A program made the position numbers and the translations under genes. A DNA stretch of 64,000 bases from positions 3,479,626-3,543,625 of the forward strand of contig SIJG01000002.1 of the NCBI GenBank assembly GCA_023374025.1. Direction: 5' to 3'. The notes beneath the pieces are model-generated. The model was not told the origin of the DNA. It was given only the letters and a program-made list of their open reading frames with translations, and made no database searches. Position 1 is the first letter of the stretch; each line of letters starts with the position of its first letter. Below, in pieces: positions 38,539-50,800 of this stretch. Source of the DNA: Heterodera schachtii. Lineage: Eukaryota; Nematoda; Chromadorea; Rhabditida; Heteroderidae.

Positions 38539-39226
38539 TGCACGTTTTGCCTCTGTATGTTTTGCCAAGACAATATTTCTAACTTGATCAGATTACTTCT
38601 TCATGGTGATCTGCTGGACACTACAAAATACGCTAAAAAGCGGGAAATTTTGTTTAAAAACTGTATTATTATTAAAATGTTTCTTTTTTGCTTCATTAAA
38701 AATTAACAAAAATTAATTTTACTATACATTTAGGTAACTTTTAATTTTTAAATTAAATAATCTAATAATTAAATTGAAAAACATGTGCAGAAATCAATTG
38801 CTTGATTTTTGCACTTTTCGTCGCTTTCGGACTTCGAGTGCCTGCAAAAAAATTATGGAGCGATAATTAAAAAAAAATTTGGAAAACTTTATTTTTTGAA
38901 AACAGTAATTTTGTAGTTGCCGAACAAATACCTTCTAATTAAGAATTAATTTAAATAAACAAAAACGAATTTTTTGAATAGTTTTTCATATAACCATACT
39001 TATGATATTTTTTTGCGGGCATGGAATAAGGCTAAAATTGAAAAAGGCCGAACCCAGACATTTGAACCCAACATTGTCAACCCACAATATTTTTTTCGAA
39101 ATTTCGTAGATTAATAGAGAAAATTTATGAACAATAAATAATGTCGCCCTACCCATCCATAATATTTAAATTTGAAATATTTTTTCAATTAACTGTCTGT
39201 CTATTTATATTTTTCTGTAAATGGGT
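38539..39226. other. intergenic, no gene seen
   Basis: AT-rich sequence between the minisatellite and foldback copy 3. Nothing recognisable. Confidence 0.4.
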
Positions 39227-39233
39227 GAGTTAA

Positions 39234-39628
39234 ACGGGACTAGGTCGTTTCGGTGCAGGACGTTTCGGCGCGAGCCCAGGTTTTTGGATATAACTTTTTT
39301 CTTTACCAACCAAATACAAAAGTCTTGGTATTATTCGATAGCCCTAAGTGTCCTCTATTAATCCGCAAAACTCCAAAAAATTTCGTTAAATTTTAAAAAA
39401 GTTATAGCCAAAAAAGTTCGAAAATCTGGTTTTATCTGGTTTTATGAATTCTTCTGGACATAACTTTTTTTAAACTTAACGAAATTTTTTGCAATTTTGC
39501 ATGTTAATAGAGAAACTTAGGGCTATCGAATAAATACCAAGATTGTTGGATTAGGTTGGCAAAGAAAAAAGTTATAGCCAAAACTTGGGCTCGAGCCGAA
39601 ACGACCTGCGCCGAAACGATGCCGACTC
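39234..39628. mobile_element. foldback element, copy 3
   Basis: The arms begin with two copies of CGTTTCGG(T/C)GCAGG-like sequence, then a segment with CGCGAGCCCAGG or CTCGAGCCCAAG. The core follows: TTATTCGATAGCCCTAAG, CTCTATTAATCCGCAAAA on one side and its inverse on the other. GAGTTAA at 39227-39233 and 39629-39635 is a candidate target duplication of 7 bp. The terminal arms are unrelated to copies 1 and 2 while the core is clearly the same. Confidence 0.75.
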
Positions 39629-39930
39629 GAGTTAAGCAGCTGATTGTCAGAAAGTCTCTAATGTAAAGAGATGCTTTTCACATAAATCCATTGTTCAGTA
39701 AAGATAATTCAAATGTAATGCTCAAAAGTTTATATATAGCAACTTTTGAAAAGGGAAGAAACAATTACATAAAATACCGGAAAAAGGAATAATTAAGAAC
39801 AACTAATTATGCTAAAAGGAACAGAGAAAGAAAGGTTCAGAAATTAAAAAAACATAACAGAATGACAATACGTATAGCAATTTCAATGCTTCGTCTGCTG
39901 ATGAGTTCAGCCGAGATGAATTCCTATCTC

Positions 39931-42913
39931 TCAATGCTTTTTCGCTTTGCGAACTTTGCTTCCTATTTGCGAACCCATATCAGTAAAGCTTCCACCATAC
40001 ACAATGCTACCACTCTTCATTCTCGACGCCATAATTGTCATTGATCCATTGCATTCAAATTCACCATTTTTTATTTTCGAATTCGTTATAGTGAAAGACC
40101 CGCCAGATGTCATTACGGCATTGTTTTCTATTTTCGAGTTCATCATAGTGAAAGACCCGCCAGATGTCATTACGGCATCGTTTACTATTACCGAATTCGT
40201 TATAGTGAAAGACCCGCCAGAATTCATTTCCGCATCGTTTTCTATTTTCGAATTGTCAATGCTTAAAGCTCCACCACTTTTTAACCAAACACTTCCCATT
40301 GGTAACTTGCCAATGTTGTCAATTTGAAGAGCTCCACCACTTTGAATAATCATTCTTTCCATTTTTGAGTTTTTGATATTTAAATTTCCACCGCTCTTCA
40401 CCCAAACATTGAGCATTGGTGACTCGTCAATTTGTAATTGTCCACCACTTTCAAAATGAACTCTTTCCATTCCCGAGTTTTTGATTTTTAGGTTTCCGCC
40501 GCTTTTCATCGCAACATTGCCCATTGGTGACTCGGTAATTTGTAAAACTCCATCACTTTCAATAACATTTTCATCTCCACCATCAATGTAAACACATTCG
40601 ATTGTTGTATTTTTAATTTGTAAATTTCCTCTGGTTTTTGGTCCATGTGTATACGCACGCTTTTTGATGTCAACGCATAATATGCGAAGACAGCCCCCTG
40701 GCGATTGACCAATGTATAAATTACCATCGCATTCAGCGTGAATATGTCGCGTTTGCCCAACGGTTATGTTTTCACGAGAAAATAACTTTAATGGCACATT
40801 AACAGTTATATTTTCTAGTTTTCTGTCTTGGATAATTTCTATGTATTGCTCTGTAACCCTGTTTTGAGAGACTATCCCATTCACTTTCAAATTGTTCCCT
40901 TCAACACCAATACTGACGCTCCGTCCATCAACCGCGTAATTTTGTCCATTTATCGAAATGTTATTTTTCAGACTGAGTCGATTTCGCAGCGAAGCAACTA
41001 AATCTAAAATAAAAATTGAAAATCTTTCCAGTCTTAGCTTTTAGTTGATATCAAAAAGATAGACATCCCCTCCCATTTTGCATACCTCCAATCTCATGAG
41101 CACTATCAAGGTTATGATTATCTTCAGTAGTAGTGCCTGCTGGCAAATCTTCTATTTGTATGCCTTCAACATTCTGAGTATCACCAACATTGCGATTGCC
41201 TTCAGTATTAAAATGAAGAGATCCTCCTGCTGGCATCCCTCCTATTTTTATGGCTCCAATCTTCTGAGTACCACCAACGTTGCGATTGCCTCCAATATTT
41301 AAATCAAATGTCCCTCCTGTTGGCATCCTTCCTATTTTTATGCCTCCAATCTTCTGAGTACCACCAACGTTGCGATTGCCTCCAATATTTAAATCAAATG
41401 TCCCTCCTGTTGGCATCCTTCCTATTTTTATGCCTCCAATCTTCTGAGTACTACCAACGTTGCGATTTCCACCAGTATTAAAATGAAGAGTTCCTCCTGG
41501 TGGCATTCCTCCAATTTGTATGCCTCCTATTTCTTGAGTACCACCAATGTTTTCATTGTTTTGATTGTTTATAGGTATAATATTTCCATCCATTGGCTTT
41601 CCTCTCTTTTGCTGTTTTGGGTTTTCTTCCCGTTTGATGTCTCCAAAAGTGGTTTTTCCATCATGCTTGTTAGGCTCAGCGTTTATATAATCAGTGTTAC
41701 CCCCAATCGGAATTTCTGGCAGGGATACACTTCCTGAAATTTGCTGACCGATAACATTCGTATGTAAACGTTTGTAAATGATAAAAAAATTTAGCCGGAT
41801 AACAAGTCAGAGAATTGATATTGGCAATATACATCAAGAAATAAGAAAGATATAAAAATAACTTAAAATTAACCTTTGCTCGGTGAACCGAGAACGGGAA
41901 TTCGTTGCTCAATTCGATTGATTTCATTGATATGACCCGTGGGGACCGCATTTTTATAAAACTTTCCATCGACCAAAAGACCCGTCCCACAGATATAAAT
42001 ATCATAATGGAGCCCTTGAGTTGGATATTTCCTGCCGTCAATCTCAGCGTAATAGCGGACATGTTGCTGTTGCGGATTGTTTGCTAGAATAAAAAATAAG
42101 CAATTAAATAATTATTTTGTATGTAATGTACATTTAAAAAAGTTATTTTAAATATAATGAAAAATAGCGCATATTTTGTGTTATACTTCAATTATTTACA
42201 CAGCAGCGCTTGAAACTTTTTTTTGATTTTATACAAAATACTTTGTGCCAAAACTTCAATTAGTATTAAATTGGCAAGCCTTAAACCACAAAAAGAAAAA
42301 CAACTGCTAATGAGCAAATTGCTAGTTACAATAAATTTGAGCCGTAAAGCAAGGGAAAATAAACTCAAAAATATCAATTATTTATATAAAATATTTCCGA
42401 TACGTTTGTTAGACAATTGTGGTTGCCAGCTGTTTTCACCAGTTTTAGTGATGATTAAACGATTTCTAAGACCAACATTTCCATAGATAACGCATCCCGG
42501 TGCCTCTTAAATGTTAATTATTTTCATGAATCAAACTTTTCATTAGCACCTATACAAAGAGCATCATTTCCTGGTGGCAGCACACCACGATCGTCCTCAT
42601 TGATAATGAGGTGTTCCTCGTATTCCAAATTCTCACTAAGCAGATATTTTTTAACCATCTGAATTTCAATTTCGATGTCCGGTGTGTCAATTTCGTAAAA
42701 TTGGCCGTTGACTTTGGCAATGTATTGAGCGGTTTGAAGCTGTCCATCATTTACTAAAATGACCAATCAAGTCAGATTAATTAAGATTTGTCGTTGTATT
42801 TAGCATTAAAAATGTAGATCACCATTTATTGATTGAGGAAATTCGTCTCCGCCTCCGCCCGACGCTTGGCCGATCAGAAATATAAAAAAGAGGAAAATGG
42901 AAATGATTTTCAT
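39931..42913 (-). CDS. secreted protein built of two tandem-repeat solenoids
   Basis: Exons on the minus strand: 42913-42823, 42753-42550, 42083-41874, 41733-41086, 41003-39931, all phase-1 introns; about 741 residues. Residues 1-19 are a clear signal peptide (hydrophobic core IFLFFIFLIG, then QASGGG), and no later membrane segment is seen. Exons 2 and 3 encode two similar modules of about 68 residues (YIAKVNGQFYEI and YYAEIDGRKYPT). Exon 4 has four 30-residue repeats around GGNRNVGGTQKIGGIKIG and MPTGGTFDLNI. Exon 5 has about a dozen 20-residue repeats of the type SGGSFTITNSKIENDAVMT. The short-period Gly/Ser and alternating hydrophobic pattern suggests parallel beta-helix turns. I know no family with this order. 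A parasitism or surface role is possible but not shown. Confidence 0.8.
40005..40520 (-). repeat. 60-bp coding repeats (20 residues) in exon 5
   Basis: Tandem 60-bp units encode 20-residue turns of the form SGG-hydrophobic-x-I-x-N-S-x-I/M-x-x. The three units around 40070-40240 are the most alike, with ACCCGCCAGATGTCATTACG recurring; outer units are more diverged. The pattern implies recent unit duplication at one end of an older array. Confidence 0.85.
41175..41545 (-). repeat. 90-bp coding repeats (30 residues) in exon 4
   Basis: Four units of 90 bp encode 30-residue repeats. Two adjacent units (about 41309-41398 and 41399-41488) are almost identical in DNA, for example CCAACGTTGCGATTGCCTCC followed by AATATTTAAATC, so they duplicated recently. 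The outer units have diverged. Confidence 0.9.
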
Positions 42914-44823
42914 TGCCGCTTTCTTTTCTGAAAAATTTAATAATACTTTTTGTTTAAAAGCATTTAAAAAATAAATGAAAGATTTATTATAAATCTTTTT
43001 TATTAAAATAATTCAATACGAATGCCCTGCTTAATCTGTGCCATCGCTTTTATATGCATTTTTGTCTAGGAAAATGAGCCATTAAAAATCGATGCCCAAA
43101 ATGGAAAATGCCAAAAAATCACAGAATCTTTATATGTGAATATTATAATTCTAAACAATTTAATAAATGTATGCACATTATAGTTGTATAATTCGAACAT
43201 ATAGAAAGAGAAAATGAGAAAAATTAGCCTTTGAAAAATCGATGCACTAAATGAAAAAGCAAAAAATCATATTATATTCATGCATTATAATTTTATCTTA
43301 AATATATGACGCATTATAGTTGTATCAGGCATATCGAAGGAGAAAGTTTGCCGCGAAAAATCGATGCAAAAATGGGAAATAGAAAATCATAAAATTTTAT
43401 ATATTATACATATTATCATTGTATAATTTAGGCATATTGAAAATAAATTTCGAGGTGAGACATGGCCAATCCAAAAATAATTGTTTATTAACTGCTTTCA
43501 TAACATATAGGGCCCGGTTTTTGAAGCATATATTTAAATCTAATATTAGGCACGCTAAGATCGGCATTTATAGCATTTAATTATGCTTAAATCGGAATGG
43601 GTGCTTACAATTTGTCGGAAAATTCGTTTTAGGTTATTTCGGCATTATGAAAAAATTTTTGGTCTGTTTGCTTGGGTTCATGGATGGATCTGGGCCTGAA
43701 TTTTCTTAAAAAACCCAGGAAAACCCAAGCTTTCGGATTTCTTCAGAAAAGTGATAAATTCCATTTGCTGAATTTGAATAGTGAAGCTGCTGACTTCCAG
43801 CCGAGATATAACTGAAGGGAGGGAGAGAAAACCGGGGATTGGATTTGAGGGAACGGAGGGATTAGCCAAAATGCGGGCCATGGATAAATGACCTTCTCAA
43901 AACTGGAAATGCCATAGATGCACGCTAGAAAATAGAATATAAAATTCAAAATTCAATTTTTAATTATTAAAAAAATTCTTAAAAATAAAAACTTTGTTTT
44001 GTCAATTTAGCCCAGGCAATATATTTTTATGAAAAACGTGCTAAAAATTGGGCGGTGAAATATGTAGGATATCAATTATATTTTCCACAGGACTTTAAAT
44101 AAACCTTTTTTGAACTTTACTATTGTTCATTTAATTAATTTATTATTATTATTTTGTATTGAGGAATTATTTTAAAATTGCATCAAAATAATAATGCTCA
44201 ATAAAGTGCGTATTTTAATGATATGTAAAATATTTATTATAAATAAAATTTATCCATTTGTTAAGCAATGTAATAGTTTTTGGTGGAAAGAAGTGATCAA
44301 TGGTTGATACATGGAGATAGATATTGATTGATCAGAATGATAAGAAAAAAATTGGCACTTTGCCACAAAAGGCCTTTTCAAAAGAGTGGGATCAAATTGA
44401 TGGGAGAGATTCAAAAAAAGTGGATGATCAACACATGGGAACATTGAGAAAACAAAGATCATTATGGATTGGATCAACGAATGATAATTTGTTGGTACAG
44501 GAAAGGTATCTGCTCGGATTGATAGGCGTTGATCAAAGCGTAATCGATCAATTTTTGGTGTTTTAAGCTTATCGATAACACTGATCAGCAGAGAAAAATT
44601 GAATGTGCTTCTAAACAAAAGCGTTTCATGATTAGTAAATGGGAACAGAAAAAGGGCTAAAATATTTGACTAATCGTCTGATCAGCTTTTCGAAAGTTAA
44701 CAGAAAAGTGATCGGAAATTAATAATAAAATTCGATCGATCAAGCATTGATCAGCAAGAAATGATAAGTAATCAGAAGCAGAAGTGATCAGTCATTATGC
44801 GTAGTATTGATGATTGAGTCCGA
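42914..44823. promoter_or_regulatory. intergenic: 5' flank with three diverged repeats, and TGATCA cluster
   Basis: This stretch separates the start of the secreted repeat protein and the end of the phosphatase gene. Between 43083 and 43460 three diverged units of about 120-150 bp share AAAAATCGATGC, GCATTATAGTTGTAT or similar, and CATATCGAA or CATATTGAA. From 44290 to 44790 TGATCA occurs eight times. ATGCCA, known as a dorsal-gland promoter motif in Globodera, occurs at 43108 and 43909, but the hexamer is common here so this is weak. No gene is seen. Confidence 0.4.
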
Positions 44824-47800
44824 TCAGTTGAGATAAATCGTTTCCCGCTTCCGACTGCCGCCACCCGCTGCAGTGCCCGCGCTCATCGAAGACGCGTTGC
44901 GTGCCAACATTTGCGCACCGCCGGACACCGCAAGTGAATTAGCGTTGTCCCTGCCGCCACCCGTCGGCACTCTTTGAATGGCACTGTTGGCACCCGTCGC
45001 ATTGGCATGCCGTGACGATGCCCTGAAAAAGGTGGGTCAATGCTCACCAATGGTAAAGGTGTAGCCAAAAACTTTGTTTCGGGAAGGGGAAAAGCCAATT
45101 TTAGATGAAAGGGTCCGATGCGGTGCTATGTCGTTATAAAGCCATCAAAAAGGGCGTTATAAAAACCATCAAATGAAAATATTCAACCAAAAACTACCCA
45201 TAACTTTGCTCAAACCCAATTAAAATTTCTAGTTATTATTATCATTCGATAGCACTAACAATTCTCTATTAGCCTGCAAAATTTCAAAAAATTTCGTCAA
45301 GTTTGAACAAAGTTATGGTCAAAAGTACACAGGCAACCAAGTTTTTTTTTGAAACTTAGCGAAATTTTTTGAAATTTTGCAATCTAATAGAAAATTTCTT
45401 AGGGCTATCGAATGACAACAAGAAAATAAAAATAATATTTATAACAATATTTTTTAATTAGAAATAAAAATTTTGATCATTAAAAATTATGATTAAAAAT
45501 TCGTAGAATCAACAAAATTCATTGATTTTGTTATCGTTCGGTAGCTCTAAGAGTTTTCGACTAGCCTGCAAAATTTAAAAAAAGTTATAAAAAAAAATAA
45601 TCTTGCAAGAAATCGTCTCGAAAATTAATCCAAAAAACCAATTAGGAACAAATTACGAAAAAATGAGTTCGTAACCCGTAATCCGTACAGGGTCCAAAAA
45701 TGTCGTAATTTCCGTATTCCGTAATTACGCCCAGCCCTGCTTCTCATGCCTGGTCGACTTGCTGCGTGCCAGGCTGTGCCCGTCGTGCCGCGAGGAGCCG
45801 CGCCGTCGTCGTGCTGCGCTTCCGCTTCGGCTACGCGTCCCGCGTGCGGTGGCGGCACCTAGCGATGCGCCGTCCTCCGACCGATCGTCGTCGTCCGGCT
45901 CCGAGTTGGACATCTCAAGCGGCTCGAACTGACGCAACTCGGGGCTCGTCATGTACCTGAAACATTTATTTCTGTCATCATGCTCGGACTCAAAGAGGAC
46001 GTCCTTGGAAATAAGGATTTTCAAATTTTAAAACTGAAAAATGTCCTTGTAAATGTCTTCATTATTAGGGATCATTTTTTTATGTAAATACATGTTTTTT
46101 TCCTGGATTCTCCATGCTCTAATTAGTAGGAAAAACACTTTCTTTTTTGTGTTTGCGAACAAAAGTTGGGACTTTTATTTACATATTTTTACATATTTTC
46201 GGATTTTTCTACATATTACATATGTACATATTTTTATACATATTTTGGACTTTTTCGCATTTTTTCGTAAATATTTTGCATTTTTTGAGAATTTTTAGGG
46301 AATTTTTTTTATGAAATACCCCCAAAAATATCCAAAATTTCGACATTTTTTTCAAAAATTTTGAGAATTTATAGAAATTTTTTGCGAAAAGCAAAAATTT
46401 TTTTTGAAAATGTGCCCCAAAAAATAGTTTTTTTTTCAAAAATGGAATACCAAAAATTAATTTTTAAATTACTAAAAGATAATTTTAAGCCTATTTAGGT
46501 CATTTTTATGGCAATTTGTGCCTATTTCACCCTTTAGAAAGAATTTTTTTCCAAAAAATCACCATTTAAAAATTTTATTTACATATTTTAGTACATATTT
46601 CTGGATTTTTGTACATATTTCATACATATTCCAGTGTTTTTTATACATATTTTATGTACACATTTCGCGATTTTTCTTACATAAATAAATGATCCCTATT
46701 CATTATTATTTTAATTTATTTATAAATAGGGCTGCCAATTTATATAAAAACATTTTTTTTTTCCTGGCTTCTCCATGCTCTGAATAGTAGAAAAACACTT
46801 TATTTTTTGTGTTTGTGAAAAAAAAACCGCGACATTATTACATATTTTACATATTTCGGGGTTTTTTATAAAAATTGTATAGCATTTTGGACTTTTTTCT
46901 TACATATTTTAAATTTAAAAAAAACAATTTTTTAATGAAAATGTGCCTCTATACATACTAAGCCCAAGGACTGACCATTACGACGGACGATTGAGACAGG
47001 GCGGGGGAGTGGGGGGGGGGGGTGTCTCGGGGCCGATTTTTCATACGAAGGGTCCAATTTTTCTCTGGCGGCGACCCTTTTTTTGCTATTCAAACCACAT
47101 TTTGCGGCGCGGCGCTGTTTTTCAAAAAATTATGGGGAACCGGAGGGGGTAGGGGGCGGGGGGTCCAGCGGTGTCGATAGGCGCCGTCGGGAAATTTTTT
47201 TTGAATTTTTTAATGAATTTCGCTAAAATTCTCAAATTTCCTGACAAATTTAGCGACCTAAGAAAACATATTACATCCTTTTGCTTTTTGAACAATGGCC
47301 TACCAATGGAGCATCAAGTCGTACAGGTATTTGTACTCATCCTTCATGTCGATCAGCTGGGGCCGGTTGAGTCTGATCAGTTTGACGGCGTGGAAAACGT
47401 CGACCTGTAGCAAAGGGACAAAAAAAATGAGAATTGGAAAAATGTTGATTTTCAAAAGATGATTTTAAAAGCTTATTGCTAGACTAACTTCGTGATCCAT
47501 TTCCATTTGATCAATGCAAACATTGGCAGCGATGAAAATGCCACAACGGGAGACGCCGTTGCTAAAAAACAAAAATAATAATAATAATTAAAATAACATT
47601 TATATTCTAAAATAAACGTAAACATGGAGCAAAAAATATAAAATAAATTATTTTTAATTTTTTTTTAAATTAAAATATATGCAAAATAAGGAGGATTTTT
47701 CATTTAAAATTAAATTGACGAAAATTCAAACCCAAAAAAATATCGAAATATTTCTTAGACAAGAACAAAGAATTGGATCGTAAACTGAATGTGGGAGCCG

Positions 47801-50800
47801 AGATGAATAAAATCAGATTGAGGACATCAATATCAACAATAAAAAAATAATTTCTGACTTATAATTTCAAAAACTGAAAGCGAAAATAGGACAAATTTTT
47901 TGAAAATCTGCGTCAATTTTCTTAAAAATTTAATTAAAAATTCTATATTTTTCGGCAGTGCCATTATTTTTTTTTTGACAAAATGTGCTCGGAAATCTGA
48001 TCAAAAATATAATGATTTCTGATAGGTGTTGTTTACCATATTTTTTGGTTTTCATTAATTTATTTTTCTCTCACTGAGACATGACAATGGTCGGCCGTTG
48101 TTCGGGCCGATCGGGCGCCCGTTTTCGCCACGACCGCGTCATTTTCAGCACTTCGATCAGTGCGGTGGTGGACAACGGAACTTTGTTCTCAATCTGAGAC
48201 GGAAAGTGAGGCCAAATTTAACGGAAAATTTTGAGTAAAAAAGCGAAAATTTCAAAAAACATAAATAGCCAAAAAAGCACGAAAAAAAGTATGTTTTTGG
48301 GAATTTTTTAGCAGCAAATTTTCTGTAAATTATCAATTTTTTGGATTCAAATAAAAGTTTAGTTGAAAAATTTGGATTTTTTATGTTGGTACCCCTTCCA
48401 AAAGATCTCTCGCTTAATTTTAGAGGGAAAATTGATTTTTTGAAAATTCTGAAAATATGAAAACTTTCAATAAAATTTTCGCGTATTTGGGCACCCGCAC
48501 TTTCCCAAAATTGTATTTGAAATAGAAAATTTGTAGAAATCTGTTTTAACCTACCGGCCACATTTTGACTTGGATTATGCAGCACAAGCGCACTTCCGCC
48601 TCCAATTGTTGCTGACTCGCCCCGGAGGCCATAATTTCGGAGATCATAAATGTCTAAAGATTTGTGGATTTTGATTTTTACAAAAAAAAAATCCCCCGAA
48701 AAATTTGGTGGCGGAGAAGGGCATGAAAAATTAAATTAGGGAATGAATACGCAGAAAAAGTCCCAGAAATTTTATTTTTCAATTCCGTTGCCTACCGTAA
48801 TCCTCGGGCCACAAATTACCACATATTTACAGTAAAAACCGTACTGATAAACAACAAAACACAAAAAAGAAGACCAAAAAAAGTTATAAAGCGAAAGCTA
48901 TTTTTTGAATCACATATACATACAGTGTTGCACTACAGTAAGCCTACCGTACCAGCCGTACAACGAAACTTAAGCGGACTTATCACTTCTCATTGACCAT
49001 ATTACTGTGACCAATTCAGTTTCGGCACTTTGTCAAAGTGAACATACGCTTTGCACTCACGACAAACCAACCAATTTGTTCATTTGTTCCGCAAGGTCGC
49101 GTCGGTTCGGCACGTTGCGCTTGACGCTCAAAAGTTGCCGAATTTCGTCGGTGCCTCGCTGAACAAAGTTTTGGAAAAGAAACGGCACCATTCACAAAAA
49201 ACGGCACACCAAAAAAACGAAAAAAAAATATTAGACATACATGACTTTGATGAATGGAAGCAAAAAACAAAGAAAAATAATAATGAAAAGGCAACAATTA
49301 CATCACAACACAAATTTAAAATGCCAAAAACGGTAACAATTAATGCCTACATTAAACATCTCGCGCATGATTGATGGATTAAAACGAAATGCCATATGTA
49401 CACAATGACAATTTGGACAAAAGGACAGAAAATTAAAAAAGCAACAACTTTTAAGGCAAATTGCCAAGCATTGCAGTTAATAAAAGCGAAAGTAAGCAAA
49501 TCGGAAATATGTGGCTGGGTGGGACTACTGTAATACGAGCGCCTACGGTAGTTGACCATGGGTGCTACAGTAACCCATGGAGAGCAAATGACGTATGGAA
49601 AATGCCATTTGTGGCTGTGCCAGTCGACTCACAAGTTTTTTGTTGGCGCCCTTGTCCGGGTTGGGCTGAGAGTTTATCGGCACTGGATCAGTGGGCTGTT
49701 AAGGGAGCATTTCATTTGAAAATGCGCGCCATTCGACAGTGTTTTGAAACGATTTAAATTTTGCTGGAAAAGTCAGACAGCGAGAAAAATATTGATTGGG
49801 AAGAGAACTGGGCATAGAGCGAGAGGAATAATTAACAATAATTAAGAAAAATAATGATTTGAGTGACCAATCAAAATGCGACAATTGGAATGAAAGTCTT
49901 GCACCTCCCTCCCAGCCACAACAGTTTTCGGGGATGTGGTTAGTAAAGTAGCGAAGCGAACTGATGCAATGAATTCGGGGACAATTTTTTTTGAAAAAAA
50001 AAAAACAAAAAATTTGGTTGGCTAGGCCGAGCCTATTGAAGGGGTTCTAACCCCAGCCACAGGCAAAAAATGGAAAAACGAAAATTGGGACGAAATTGAC
50101 ACGAGTTACTGTAAGTAGTGCGTGTTTTGTAATCACAGAGACAAAAAGCGGCTTTGTTTGTGATTAGAGAAAGGCAACAAAAAGTGTGCCTAATTTGTAA
50201 GTGTGGCTGGGGGAGAGGAGGCGCCCCGAGGGCAATAATTAACAATTTAATTACTAAATTTAATTGGTTTTACTATAAAGGACGGATGCCGCCCTAAGGC
50301 AAAGTGTGTTGCTTATCCGATTTGAGTCATCCAAAGTTTAAAATCCATGGCTAATTAATTTTATTGCCATTTCGTTTAAAAGCGCTCATTTGTCAAATAG
50401 GCTAACACCAAAATTGGTCTCCATCTTTGGCATTTTTTAAATCAACATTTAATCTTTCTACCGTTAAGTTCGGGATTATTGTGGATATAAAAATCTGACT
50501 ACCGTATCCACTTGCCATAGTATGGGGCAAGGGGGAACAATACCAATGCCTGAGGGCGGCACGGCAATGTCGGGATTGGAACACCACCACACTCTCGAGG
50601 AGTGTGTAAAATGCCCGGGCGCCCCGCTTCGTGGTGAAGCGGCTGGGTGGATAGAGGAAACCTTCTCGAAGCGTTCAAGCGTGCCAAGGTTTGGCTGTGA
50701 GAAGGCGCGTTCCGCGCGCCGCTGCTCCCGGCGCTTGCGACGGCGACTCATCCGTCGCCGGGCGCTTGTCGTGACGTTGCTGCGTCGCTTGGTGGTGCTG

